Source: Cellulomonas sp. 73-145 (GTDB lineage: Bacteria; Actinomycetota; Actinomycetes; Actinomycetales; Cellulomonadaceae). Taken from it: a stretch of DNA of 64,000 bases. The notes under the pieces are model-generated. The model was not told the DNA's origin, did not search any database, and was given only the letters and a program-made list of their open reading frames with translations. The stretch lies in NCBI GenBank assembly GCA_001898185.1, contig MKTI01000006.1:558001-622000 (forward strand). Reading direction: 5' to 3'. The translations under genes and the position numbers were made by a program. How positions within the stretch are numbered: the first letter of the stretch is position 1; each line of letters opens with the position of its first letter. Positions 1-10,117 of this stretch are shown one piece after another.

Positions 1-1866
<1,866 letters not shown>

Positions 1867-1884
1867 CCCGTACCTCGACGCACT

Positions 1885-1919
1885 CGCAGGCCGGCCCCCG
1901 TCAGGGGAGCCGGCCTGCG
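1885..1919 (+). terminator. Hairpin terminator after nrdEF
   Basis: An 11-bp perfect stem (1885-1895 with 1909-1919), extended inside by a C4/G4 pairing, lies 18 bases after the nrdF stop. There is no T-run, as is common in high-GC actinobacteria. It also faces the end of the convergent SDR gene and may serve both directions. Confidence 0.7.
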
Positions 1920-1978
1920 TGCTGCAGCGGCACGTGAGGTGCCGTCCGGCGGGCGAGGTGCCGGCCCGACGCCTGCGG

Positions 1979-2722
1979 TCAGGCCGCCGCTCGTAGCTGC
2001 GCGACGGCGTCCTCGGCGCCCGCGCCGTCAGGGAGCTCCAGGTGGCGGCCGGCCGCGGGCAATGCGGACGCCGCCACCACGACGGCACCCACCTGCTCGG
2101 CCGTGAGCTGCCCGGGGTCTGCGGAGGTCGCCGGACCGCTCGCCACCGGCCCGAGCTCGAGGAGGAACACCCGCCTGCTGTCCTCCGCCTCGGCGACCAG
2201 CACCCGGTGCAGCATCTGCAGGGCGCTCTGCTCCATGCTCACCAGGCCACTGCCCGCCACGGGCACGTTGGCGGACTGCCCGACGACGATCGAGTAGGCG
2301 CCACGGCGGGACAGCCGCGGCAGGGCAGCCCGCGCCACGGCCATGTGGGCAGTCGCGAGGTCCACGAAGGCCGCCTGCCAGTCGGCCTCGTCGATCTCCC
2401 ACAGCCGCTTGCCCCACCACCAGCCGCCGATCGGGGCGACCACGTCGTCCACGCTGCCGAGCCGGTCGACCATCGTCTCCACCAGGCCGGCGGCTCCCGC
2501 GAAGGTGGTGTAGTCGTGCACGACGAGGTGCAGGCGGCCTGTGGGGACGTCGGCCAGGCGCGCGCCCAGCTCGTCCGCCCGCGCCTGCGTGCGGCTGGGG
2601 ACGACGACGTCGGCGCCGGCGGCCAGGTAGGCGCGGACCGCGCCTTCCCCGACGGTCCCGGTGCCTCCCGGGATCAGGACGTGCCGACCGGAGAGGTCGG
2701 GGTGCGAAGCGGTGTCGGACAT
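1979..2722 (-). CDS. SDR-family NAD(P)-binding protein with altered catalytic motif
   Basis: The 247-residue short-chain dehydrogenase/reductase fold starts with SGRHVLIPGGTGTVGEGA, a glycine-rich Rossmann nucleotide site, and continues with the usual alternating beta/alpha pattern. The start at 2722 is chosen because an AGGAGG Shine-Dalgarno sits just upstream; longer in-frame extensions would read through the operator region. Where a classical SDR has Tyr-x3-Lys, the sequence after the SIVVGQS segment reads SGLVSMEQSA, so the catalytic Tyr and Lys appear absent. The protein may be a sensor, an NmrA-like regulator or an atypical reductase. It is divergent from a MarR regulator, with three operator-like palindromes between them. 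Substrate unknown. Confidence 0.75.
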   Translation of the reverse strand: MSDTASHPDLSGRHVLIPGGTGTVGEGAVRAYLAAGADVVVPSRTQARADELGARLADVPTGRLHLVVHDYTTFAGAAGLVETMVDRLGSVDDVVAPIGGWWWGKRLWEIDEADWQAAFVDLATAHMAVARAALPRLSRRGAYSIVVGQSANVPVAGSGLVSMEQSALQMLHRVLVAEAEDSRRVFLLELGPVASGPATSADPGQLTAEQVGAVVVAASALPAAGRHLELPDGAGAEDAVAQLRAAA

Positions 2723-2750
2723 GGAGCCTCCTGGTTCGCCGAGGATTAGC

Positions 2751-2807
2751 GTTGGCACGACCAACGTTGTGTGAGCCAACGTATCATCATCGGTTGGCCA
2801 GGCCAAC
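2751..2807. promoter_or_regulatory. Three palindromic operators between SDR and MarR genes
   Basis: Three copies of a 5+5+5 palindrome are visible: GTTGG-CACGA-CCAAC (2751-2765), GTTGT-GTGAG-CCAAC (2766-2780, one mismatch) and the perfect 15-mer GTTGGCCAGGCCAAC (2793-2807). The first two abut, and the third ends four bases before the MarR ATG. Their position between divergent genes and their symmetry match dimeric MarR binding sites. Binding by the adjacent MarR protein is inferred. Confidence 0.7.
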
Positions 2808-2811
2808 GGAT

Positions 2812-3330
2812 ATGCTCCGGGCTGTGAACGAGCCCGTGAACGCGCCCCGGTCCCAGCCGGTGGACGAGTCGCCCGACGAGCGCGACGCCGCGCCGCGGCC
2901 GCCGCAGCGGCTTCGATCCCTGGTCAGCTGGCAGGCGGGCAAGGTGTCCACCATCGGCGCCCGTGCGACCGCCCGGCATATGCCGCTCACCGCACGCGCC
3001 GACTTCGCGGTCCTCGCCGCGCTGGAGGAGTTCGGTGCGCTCAGCCAGGCGGAGCTGGGCCGCCGCCTCGGGCTCGACCGGAACGACATCAGCGGGACGG
3101 TCACCCGGCTGGACGCGACCGGGTCGGTGGACCGGCGCGCGGACCCCGGCGACCGTCGACGCAACCTGGTCACGCTCACCGACGCCGGAGCTGCGCGGCT
3201 CCAGGAGATCCAGCACGCCGCCGACCAGGCCCAGGCCGAGCTGCTGACCGGCCTGGACCAGGCGGAACGTCGGGCACTGCAGGCGTTGCTCGCCAAGCTG
3301 CTCGACGCCCATCGCCCCGAACCGGCCTAG
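2812..3330 (+). CDS. MarR-family transcriptional regulator
   Basis: A winged-helix regulator of about 172 residues. The core runs from MPLTARADFAVLAALEEFG through LSQAELGRRLGLDRNDISGTVTRLDATG (recognition helix) to the wing DRRADPGDRRRNLVTLTDAG, a canonical MarR pattern. The first 50 residues are Pro/Arg/Glu-rich and probably disordered. The ATG at 2812 is preferred; a GTG at 2824 is possible, and neither has a strong Shine-Dalgarno. It is divergent from the SDR gene and separated from it by three matching palindromes, so autoregulation together with control of the SDR gene is likely. The inducer is unknown. A strong terminator follows immediately. Confidence 0.88.
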   Translation: MLRAVNEPVNAPRSQPVDESPDERDAAPRPPQRLRSLVSWQAGKVSTIGARATARHMPLTARADFAVLAALEEFGALSQAELGRRLGLDRNDISGTVTRLDATGSVDRRADPGDRRRNLVTLTDAGAARLQEIQHAADQAQAELLTGLDQAERRALQALLAKLLDAHRPEPA

Positions 3331-3365
3331 CTGAGGCCGGCGCCCCCCTGCGGCGCCGGCCTCAG
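3331..3365. terminator. Bidirectional terminator between MarR and chemoreceptor genes
   Basis: A perfect 14-bp stem (3331-3344 with 3352-3365) with a 7-base loop starts directly after the MarR stop codon and ends 18 bases before the end of the convergent chemoreceptor gene. It is suited to stopping transcription from both sides. Confidence 0.85.
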
Positions 3366-3383
3366 TGCCGTCGTCCGAGGCGG

Positions 3384-5063
3384 TCAGACGGTGAAGTGGC
3401 CAACGAGGTCCTTCAGCTCGACGGACATCCGGGCCAGCTCGGCGACGGACACCTGCGACTCGGCGACCCCCTGGGTGGTCACCGCGGCCGCGTCGGCCAC
3501 CCCGGAGATGTTCGCCGCGATCTCGCCCGCGCCGGTGGCGGCCTTGGTGACGCCCCGGTTGATCTCGTTGGTGGTGGCAGTCTGCTCCTCGACGGCCGCC
3601 GCGATGGTGGTCTGGTAGTCGTTGATCGCGCCGATCACCGCCGTGATCTGACTGATGGCGGCGACCGCGCCGTCGGTGTCGCCCTGGATCGCCTCGACGC
3701 GGCGGGCGATGTCCTCCGTGGCCTTGGCCGTCTCCCGCGCAAGGTCCTTGACCTCGCCGGCCACCACCGCGAACCCCTTGCCGGCCTCGCCGGCGCGCGC
3801 GGCCTCGATGGTGGCGTTCAGGGCCAGCAGGTTGGTCTGCTCGGCGATCGACGTGATGAGCTTGACGACGTTGCCGATCTCCCGGCTCGACTCGCCGAGC
3901 CGCGACACCGTGGCCGTCGTCTCCGCCGCGGCCGCCACCGCCTGAGCCGCCACCCGCGCTGCCTCGGTGGCGTTCTGCGCGATCTCGCGGATCGAGGCAC
4001 CCATCTGCTCGGCGCCGGCCGCGACCGCCTGCACGTTCTGCGACACCTCGCCCGCCGAGCTCGACACCACCCCGGCCTGCGCGGCCGTCTCCTCGGCGGC
4101 CGACGCGATCTGCTGGCTCGAGGCGGCCATCTGCTCGGTGGCGCTGGCGAGCGACGCCGAGGAGGCGTCGATGGTGCCGAGCGTCGTCCGCAGCGTCCCC
4201 ACCGCCTGGTCGAGCGCATGGCCCATCTGCCCCACCTCGTCGTGCGAGGTCAGAGCTGCGGTGACCGTCAGGTCGCCGTGCTCGAGCGCGGTCGACACGG
4301 CCCGCACCCGGCCGATGCCCCGCACGATGCCCCGCGCGACGAGCAGACCGAGCGCGACGGCCGCCGTCAGCCCGGCGCCCAGAGCGACGATCATCAGCAG
4401 CCGGCTGTTCCGGTACTGCGTGGTGACCCCCGCCGCGGAGGCCTTCGCCGCCGACTTGGAGCTGTCGACCAGCGTCGACATCGCGGTGCCCATCTGGTCG
4501 ATCAACGGCGCGGCCTGCTCGTCCCGCGCGTTGGTCCAGGTGGTGATGTCCTTGGCGCGGCCCGCCGGCAGGAGGGCGTTGTCGCGCACCCCGACGTACC
4601 CGGTGAAGCTCTGGTCGAAGTCGTGCAGCGCCGACTGCTGCTGGTCGCTGAGCGCCACGGCCTTCAGGGCGGTCTCCGCGTCGAGCACGTCCTTCTGGTC
4701 GGCCATCACGGCCTGCTCGTACGTGGTCGTCTCGGCCGAGTCGAGGGAGAGCGCCTGGTTGGTGATGTCCAGCCGCATCTGGAGAGTGGCGCGGCGGATC
4801 GCGGTCGCCTCCTCCAGCCCCAGCACGTCACGCTGGTACAGGGACGACGCGGCGGCGTTGGTGCTGCTGAGGCCGACGATGCCCAGCACCCCGACGCCGA
4901 GGGCGACGACCGAGGCGACCAGCACCGCGGTGAGGATGCGGGTGCTCACCGACCTGTCGCCCCACCAGCCGAGCAACCCCCGGTGGCGGACGCCGGACGA
5001 CGTGCCGAGAGGCGCCGTGCCGAGCGACGACGTGCGGATGGAAGACGTGCGGATCGACGACAT
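3384..5063 (-). CDS. Methyl-accepting chemotaxis protein
   Basis: A 559-residue membrane chemoreceptor. Order of parts: a short Ser/Thr-rich cytoplasmic N-terminus with an IRTSS repeat, TM1 at about 43-65, an extracytoplasmic helical domain of about 155 residues resembling a four-helix-bundle ligand module, TM2 at about 224-246, a HAMP linker, and a long cytoplasmic coiled coil. The invariant signalling tip reads [19 protein letters not shown] followed by [15 protein letters not shown], which contacts CheA and CheW. No CheR-binding pentapeptide is seen at the C-terminus (ends LVGHFTV). The ATG at 5063 is preferred because the upstream extension is low-complexity. No che or flagellar genes lie nearby, so it works with a distant chemotaxis system. 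Ligand unknown. Confidence 0.93.
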   Translation of the reverse strand: MSSIRTSSIRTSSLGTAPLGTSSGVRHRGLLGWWGDRSVSTRILTAVLVASVVALGVGVLGIVGLSSTNAAASSLYQRDVLGLEEATAIRRATLQMRLDITNQALSLDSAETTTYEQAVMADQKDVLDAETALKAVALSDQQQSALHDFDQSFTGYVGVRDNALLPAGRAKDITTWTNARDEQAAPLIDQMGTAMSTLVDSSKSAAKASAAGVTTQYRNSRLLMIVALGAGLTAAVALGLLVARGIVRGIGRVRAVSTALEHGDLTVTAALTSHDEVGQMGHALDQAVGTLRTTLGTIDASSASLASATEQMAASSQQIASAAEETAAQAGVVSSSAGEVSQNVQAVAAGAEQMGASIREIAQNATEAARVAAQAVAAAAETTATVSRLGESSREIGNVVKLITSIAEQTNLLALNATIEAARAGEAGKGFAVVAGEVKDLARETAKATEDIARRVEAIQGDTDGAVAAISQITAVIGAINDYQTTIAAAVEEQTATTNEINRGVTKAATGAGEIAANISGVADAAAVTTQGVAESQVSVAELARMSVELKDLVGHFTV

Positions 5064-5254
5064 GCTGAGCCCTGCCCTAGCTCGCGGCCATCGCCCCCTG
5101 CGATGACACTGCGCGGCCCATCGGCGGCCGACGGCACCGCCTGAGCGGCTCACGTGGGCCAGTCAGGTCGCGATGCACCCGATCGGGTGGCGAGCTCGCC
5201 CGTGGCTCGCGCCGCGCAGGACGATGGTCCCAGCGCCCAGCGCCCAGCGCCCCG

Positions 5255-6085
5255 TCAGTCGCGGGTGACGTTCTCCATGGACCGGACCAGCCCGACGGCC
5301 TCGCCCAGCAGCTCCCGCTCGCCGGCCACCAGCGCCGGGTCGTTGGCGCGCAGGTGTGCGGCCTCGTTCAGCACGGGCCGCACGTCGAGGTGCACCCCGG
5401 CGAGGAAGCACGCGAGCAGCACCCGCGCGGCCTCGGAGTACTCGCCGCCGGCGTCGACCGCCACCTCGGCCAGGATCAGCGCGCTGAGCGCCACGTCGAG
5501 CGCCGCGGTGCCGGTCCGTGCGTTCGCCCAGTCGACCAGCATCGGACCGTGGACCTCGGACAGCACGATGTTGCCCGGGTGCAGGTCGAGGTGCACCACC
5601 ACGTCACCGCCGCCGACGTGCGGCCAGTCGGCGGGCGACGACGGCGCCCAGCCGGTCGGCGCGGGGATCCGGTGCAGCTTGTCGTGCAGGTCGGTCATGA
5701 TCTGCGCGCCCTCGTGCAGCGACGTCACGCCGGCGGCGAGGGCCTGCAGCAGCGTGGGCCCGTGCAGGCGCTCGAGCACCAGGTCGGGACCGCCGACGTG
5801 CACGGCCTTGGGTACCGGGAACCCGTGCGCGAGCGCGTACCGCATCAGCTCGGCCTCAGGCCCGGCGTCACGGCCGGAGCGGTAGCGACGCAGCACCTGG
5901 GTCTCGGAGATGGCGTACACGTCCGCCGAGAAGCCCGCGGTCAGCAGGGGTCCGGGTCCCTCCGCGGCGGCGTGCGGCGTTCCCGGTGCCTCGGCAGGCG
6001 TGGGCACCGCGGCGGACGACGCACCCGCGTCCCGTTCGGCGTCCGGCGCCGTGGGGTCGCTCGGGGCAAGGCCGGCGGGGGTCAT
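5255..6085 (-). CDS. Aminoglycoside phosphotransferase (APH/choline kinase) fold protein
   Basis: A 276-residue kinase-like protein. After about 45 Pro/Ala-rich residues the kinase fold begins (LLTAGFSADVYAIS, then LRRYRSG with a likely ATP-binding basic residue). The catalytic loop VVHLDLHPGNIVLS and the metal-binding LVDWANA are intact, so phosphotransfer to a small molecule is expected. The real substrate is not evident, and resistance should not be assumed. The ATG at 6085 is supported by a TACCTT -10 box placed six bases upstream with a 17-bp spacer to a GGGACA element, which suggests a leaderless transcript. Confidence 0.82.
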   Translation of the reverse strand: MTPAGLAPSDPTAPDAERDAGASSAAVPTPAEAPGTPHAAAEGPGPLLTAGFSADVYAISETQVLRRYRSGRDAGPEAELMRYALAHGFPVPKAVHVGGPDLVLERLHGPTLLQALAAGVTSLHEGAQIMTDLHDKLHRIPAPTGWAPSSPADWPHVGGGDVVVHLDLHPGNIVLSEVHGPMLVDWANARTGTAALDVALSALILAEVAVDAGGEYSEAARVLLACFLAGVHLDVRPVLNEAAHLRANDPALVAGERELLGEAVGLVRSMENVTRD

Positions 6086-6091
6086 ATGAAG

Positions 6092-6120
6092 AAGGTAGGC
6101 GCTGATCCCGAGATTGTCCC
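6092..6120 (-). promoter_or_regulatory. Leaderless-type promoter of the phosphotransferase gene
   Basis: On the minus strand GGGACA (6115-6120) and TACCTT (6092-6097) are separated by 17 bases, and TACCTT ends six bases before the ATG. This spacing is typical of actinobacterial leaderless mRNAs, in which transcription begins at or beside the start codon. Confidence 0.55.
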
Positions 6121-6222
6121 GTGATCGGGAAAACTCGCCCATGACCTGCGGTGTCACCGGACGTGGAGAGCACGTGGGCTGTTCTTGACCTCCGTTGACC
6201 CGAACGGGTCAACGCATCCGTG

Positions 6223-7029
6223 TCACCGGTCCCGGCGGGTCAGCCGTGTCAGCAGCGCCTCCGCGCCGGACCTGGTCGGCGGCAGCGCATGCGTCGTCAC
6301 CCGCAGCGGCAACCGGGTGGCGACGCGCACGTCGACGTCGCAGCAGCGGCGGGCGATCTCGGCCCGCAGGGCGGCGATGCGGTCCGCCGGGTCCTCGTCG
6401 TGCAGGCCGACGACGACGAAGACACCGCCCCCCAGGCTGGCCATCGGCCACCCGGGTCCGAACGCCGCGTCGAGGGAGGCGCCCATCGCCGCGGACCGTG
6501 CCGCCCGCAGGAAGCCGGACACCTCCCCGGCCGCCACGTCGATCACCGTCAGCGAGCCGGGGCTGCCCTCGGCACGGGCGTACGCCTCGGTCAGCCGCAG
6601 GTGCAGGTACTGCTGCGTCGGCAGGCCCGTCTCGGCGTCCACGCTGGTGCACGCCGCGAACGCGCCCGCCTGGTCGTCCGTCCACCCGTCGCACAACGCG
6701 CGGACCACCGCCATCGGCGGCTGGTGCGCGCCCATGCTGCTGTACAGGCAGCTCAGGTCGTCGAGCGCCTCGCCCAGGCCGACGCCGTCGTACGACCGCG
6801 CCCGGCCCAGCTCCTGCGCGGGGGCCGTCGGGTCACCGCCGGTCAGCACCGCCTCAGCCAGGGCGTCCACCGCGGGGTGGTACCAGTCGGAGGGCCGCAG
6901 CCACACCGAGGCGAGGCTGCTGCGCCGCCACTGGTCACGCAGTCCGTCCGGCACAGGGTCGGCGCGGTGCCGCGGGTCGCGCGATCCGTCTCCGGGAAGG
7001 CCGCCGGAGAGGAAGGCCTGTGGGCCCAT
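6223..7029 (-). CDS. Hypothetical protein with degenerate GGDEF-like region
   Basis: A 268-residue soluble protein. The segment VDAETGLPTQQYLHLRLTEAYA resembles the D-x-L-T-G-L-x-N-R entry motif of diguanylate cyclase domains, followed by an alternating beta/alpha pattern (SLTVIDV, then GGGVFVVVGLHDEDPADRIAALRAEIARR). The GG(D/E)EF catalytic loop is not recognisable; GGGVFVVV occupies its approximate place, so cyclase activity is unlikely. The N-terminal 130 residues are helical and unassigned. Start taken as ATG 7029; GTG 7041 is also possible, with no clear Shine-Dalgarno for either. Possibly a non-catalytic signalling protein. Confidence 0.6.
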   Translation of the reverse strand: MGPQAFLSGGLPGDGSRDPRHRADPVPDGLRDQWRRSSLASVWLRPSDWYHPAVDALAEAVLTGGDPTAPAQELGRARSYDGVGLGEALDDLSCLYSSMGAHQPPMAVVRALCDGWTDDQAGAFAACTSVDAETGLPTQQYLHLRLTEAYARAEGSPGSLTVIDVAAGEVSGFLRAARSAAMGASLDAAFGPGWPMASLGGGVFVVVGLHDEDPADRIAALRAEIARRCCDVDVRVATRLPLRVTTHALPPTRSGAEALLTRLTRRDR

Positions 7030-7164
7030 GTCCGTCGTCACGCCGGAAGAGAGGGTTCAGTCGGCTCGTCGTGATGCCGATGGAGCGGGCGAAACGTGAT
7101 TCACCCGCATGGCGGACCCTGTGGCACCCTAGGTGTGGCAGATACCGGACGAATCGGAGCGCCC

Positions 7165-9492
7165 GTGAGCGCCACGGCAGGGGTCGGCTCGGACCTGCGG
7201 TCCGATGCCGATCTGATCGCCGCCTCCCGTACGCGGGACGCGGGAGCCTTCGGCGCGCTCTACGAACGGCACGCGGGGGCCGCGCTGGTGGTCGCACGCC
7301 AGCACACCGACTCCGCCGCGGACGCCGAGGACGTGGTGGCGGACTCGTTCACCGCCGTCTGGGGCGCCCTGCAACGCGGGTCGGGACCGACCGAGGCGTT
7401 CCGCGCCTACCTGTTCACCGTCGTCCGCCGGGTCGCCGCGGTGCGTCGCGACGCGGGCCGTCGCACGCAGGCGACCGACGACGTCGCCGTGCTCGAGGCG
7501 GGGGCGCTGCCCGAGGCGGACGCCGCCGAACCGGCGCTCGCGGGGCTCGAGCGCGGGCTGGTCGCCCGGGCGTTCGCCTCGCTGCCCGAGCGGTGGCAGG
7601 CCGTGCTGTGGCACAGCGAGGTCGAGGGGCTGCAGCCGGCGCAGATCGCGCCCCTGCTGGGCCTGACGGCCAACAGCACCGCCGCGCTGGCGTACCGAGC
7701 GCGGGAGGGTCTGCGCCAGGCGTACCTGCAGCAGCACCTGAACGAGCCGCTCTCCGAGGCCTGCCGCGCGGTGTCCGGCAAGCTCGGTGGGTACGTGCGC
7801 GGCGGGCTCGGTGCGCGGGACACCAAGGCGGTGGAGGCGCACCTCGACGAGTGCGGCCGGTGCCGTGGGCTGGTGCTGGAGCTGGGCGACGTCAGCCACG
7901 GCATGCGCGGCGTCGTGGCTCCGCTGGTGCTGGGTCTGGCCGGGCTCGGGGCGCTGGGGCACGCGCTGCCGATCGGCGGCGGGCTTGCGGCCGGGGTGGC
8001 GAGCCTGACGGCCGGGCCGACGGGCGCGGCGGCCGGCGGTGGCGCCGGTGCCGGTGCTGCGGCGGGCGGTGCCGCGGGTGCCGGTGCGGGCGGTGCCGCG
8101 GGTGGAGCTGCCGCGGGCGAGCTGGCGGGTGCCGGCGCGGCCGGCTCCGGGGCGATGGGCGCGGCCGGTGCGGCGACAGCCGGTGCGCTGACCACGGGTG
8201 CCGTGGGGGTCGGCGGTGCGCTCGCCGGCGTGGGCGGTCTGCTGGCCGGCATCCCGACGGCGCTGGTCGCGGGGATCGCCGCGGTTGTGGTGGTGGCCGC
8301 CGGCGTGGTCGGCGCCGTCCAGCTGCTCTCGTCCGACTCGTCCGGCAAGGGCGCGGCCGTCTCGACGACGGCGTCGCCGTCGACCGGTACGACGGGCAGC
8401 ACCGGGTCGGGTGGGGTGTCGGACGGTTCGGCGGCCGGGAGCACTCCGGCGGCGTCCTCCGACCCGACCTCGACCGCCGCGGCCGGCACCAGCACGGGCA
8501 TCGCCGACCTGGTCGCGGGCTCGTCGGGCAGCTCCAGCACCTCCGGCGGCTCGACCACCTCCGGCGGCTCGTCCAGCTCGAGCACGGGGTCGTCCGTCGG
8601 CTCCGGCACGCCCGGTACGACTGACCCCGGGACGGGTCCGACGCAGACCAGCCCGGCGCCCGCACCGACGCCGGCGCTGCTCAGCGTGCAGGGTCCGGCC
8701 GGCTTCTCGCTGACGGCCGGCACCACCGGGACGCTGGCGGTCGACGTGGTGAACACCGGCGGGTCCCCGGCGACCGGTCTGGTGGCGACCGTGACGCTGC
8801 CGGCCGGTGTGTCGCTCGCTGGTGTGGACACCGGCGCCCTGTCACCCGTCACCGGCCGGTTCGCACCCCTGGCCGCGGTGGGCTGGCTCTGCGGCGCCGC
8901 CGGCGGGACCGTCGACTGCAACCTCCAGCAGCTGCCTGGCCAGACGCAGCTGCGGCTGACGCTCACCGTCCAGGTCGACGAGGGGTATGACGCCGGCGAC
9001 GGCTCGCTCGCGTGGTCGGTCAGCGGCGCCGGCCTGACGACGGCCTCTCAGAGCGTGCCCCTGCACGTCGCGCCGTCACCTGCGCACCTGGTGGCCGCCG
9101 GTGCCGTCCCCGACCTGTGGCTGGTCACGGGCCGCACCACCGAGGTCGCGGTGCCGCTGCGGAACGCCGGCGGGACGGCGACGACGGCGGCCGCGCCTGC
9201 GGTGGTGGACGTCGTGCTGCCGTCGGGCGTCGCCTACAGCTCGGTGGCCGCCCCGTGGACGTGCACCCGGACCCCGGCTGGCGGCGGCACCACCGCCGTG
9301 CACTGCACGGACCCGAGCCTCGGCGCACGAGCCGGCACCACGCTGGTGCTCGCCCTCCAGGGCAACCAGCCGAGCACCGGCGGCAACCAGGCGGGCACCG
9401 GCACCGTCTCGATGCAGCTCGGCCCGACCGGGGGACACCCGGCCGGCGTGCTCAGCTTCAGGTGCTTCGTCGTGACCCCGTCGAACGCCTGA
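7165..9492 (+). CDS. ECF sigma factor fused to zinc-finger anti-sigma, transmembrane and extracellular domains
   Basis: A 775-residue chimera. Residues 14-90 match sigma region 2 (RDAGAFGALYERHAGAALVV, then DAEDVVADSFTAVW), and 130-190 match region 4 (LPERWQAVLWHSEVEGLQPAQIA). A ZAS-type zinc motif H226-x3-C230-x2-C233 follows, as in anti-sigma factors. Next come a long Ala/Gly tract, a membrane helix at about 363-388 (VAGIAAVVVVAAGVVGAVQL), a Ser/Thr/Gly linker and two CARDB/DUF11-like beta domains with paired cysteines that should lie outside the cell. The protein may be a membrane-tethered sigma factor released on a surface signal. The GTG at 7165 has GGAG upstream; an earlier start at 7096 would add a poor extension. 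Single gene, no partner anti-sigma visible. Confidence 0.82.
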   Translation: MSATAGVGSDLRSDADLIAASRTRDAGAFGALYERHAGAALVVARQHTDSAADAEDVVADSFTAVWGALQRGSGPTEAFRAYLFTVVRRVAAVRRDAGRRTQATDDVAVLEAGALPEADAAEPALAGLERGLVARAFASLPERWQAVLWHSEVEGLQPAQIAPLLGLTANSTAALAYRAREGLRQAYLQQHLNEPLSEACRAVSGKLGGYVRGGLGARDTKAVEAHLDECGRCRGLVLELGDVSHGMRGVVAPLVLGLAGLGALGHALPIGGGLAAGVASLTAGPTGAAAGGGAGAGAAAGGAAGAGAGGAAGGAAAGELAGAGAAGSGAMGAAGAATAGALTTGAVGVGGALAGVGGLLAGIPTALVAGIAAVVVVAAGVVGAVQLLSSDSSGKGAAVSTTASPSTGTTGSTGSGGVSDGSAAGSTPAASSDPTSTAAAGTSTGIADLVAGSSGSSSTSGGSTTSGGSSSSSTGSSVGSGTPGTTDPGTGPTQTSPAPAPTPALLSVQGPAGFSLTAGTTGTLAVDVVNTGGSPATGLVATVTLPAGVSLAGVDTGALSPVTGRFAPLAAVGWLCGAAGGTVDCNLQQLPGQTQLRLTLTVQVDEGYDAGDGSLAWSVSGAGLTTASQSVPLHVAPSPAHLVAAGAVPDLWLVTGRTTEVAVPLRNAGGTATTAAAPAVVDVVLPSGVAYSSVAAPWTCTRTPAGGGTTAVHCTDPSLGARAGTTLVLALQGNQPSTGGNQAGTGTVSMQLGPTGGHPAGVLSFRCFVVTPSNA

Positions 9493-9558
9493 CCCACGCC
9501 GACGCTCACGACCACGGGCTCGCTGCGCTGAGGCCGGACCGCCCTGGCGCCGCCGGGC

Positions 9559-9822
9559 CTACCGGGTGCCGAGCGACAGGGTCGTGTAGGTCGCGGCCGC
9601 CGGCAGCAGCTCCTCGGCCATCTCGCGCAGCAGCTCCGCCACCTCGGCCAGCTCCGTCCCGCTGACGCCTGCCGACTCCTCCGAGAGGAGCACGTGCAGC
9701 ACCAGGCCGCGACGTGCCTCGGGGGCCGGCGGCTCGGTGGCGGGGTCCGGCACGGCGCGCAGGGCGCGGAGCACCCGGGAGGTCGGCTGCTCGGGTGCGG
9801 ACGGACGGGGGTGCGCGGACAT
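9559..9822 (-). CDS. Small hypothetical protein
   Basis: An 87-residue soluble protein, not recognised. It has a Pro-rich N-terminus (MSAHPRPSAPEQPTSR), a middle with LRALRAVPDP and a helical C-terminal half (GTELAEVAELLREMAEELLPA) with heptad-like leucines. The start at 9822 follows a GGAG on the minus strand. A 12-bp perfect inverted repeat lies about 70 bases upstream of its start and may regulate it. It is convergent with the sigma-fusion gene. Confidence 0.5.
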   Translation of the reverse strand: MSAHPRPSAPEQPTSRVLRALRAVPDPATEPPAPEARRGLVLHVLLSEESAGVSGTELAEVAELLREMAEELLPAAATYTTLSLGTR

Positions 9823-9892
9823 GAGGGGTCTCCGGGGTGGGGTGAGGGTGGACGGGTGCGCGGTCAGCGCGAACACGTCTGCCAGCACGTCG

Positions 9893-9919
9893 ATCGACGT
9901 ACCGGAGCGGTACGTCGAT
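9893..9919. repeat. 12-bp inverted repeat, possible operator
   Basis: ATCGACGTACCG (9893-9904) and its exact complement CGGTACGTCGAT (9908-9919) are separated by three bases. It lies in the 295-base gap between upp and the small hypothetical gene and upstream of the latter. It could be a dimer-binding site or a tight hairpin. Apart from this I see no gene or RNA in the gap. Confidence 0.5.
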
Positions 9920-10117
9920 AACGGGCCACCGGAGTCATGGCTCGATGCTCACACGGGGCGGCGGCGCCGACCAAGGGATATGCGCGGGCGTCTCAGGCAG
10001 CGGGCGTGACGGTGGTCACGTCAACGTGCACCTCAGCGCGGTGCGGACGCGACGACGGCGACCGTTCGAGGGGTCGCGGCCGGATGACGACGCTGCGGGA
10101 GCGCCGTCGGGTGGGCG

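Noticed and set aside
3396-5144. Long plus-strand open frame across the chemoreceptor gene
   Set aside because: Antisense shadow; repeated RRG/GGR composition and no domain.
5229-5249. CCCAGCG x3 tandem repeat downstream of the phosphotransferase gene
   Set aside because: Short, GC-rich and isolated; probably slippage without function.
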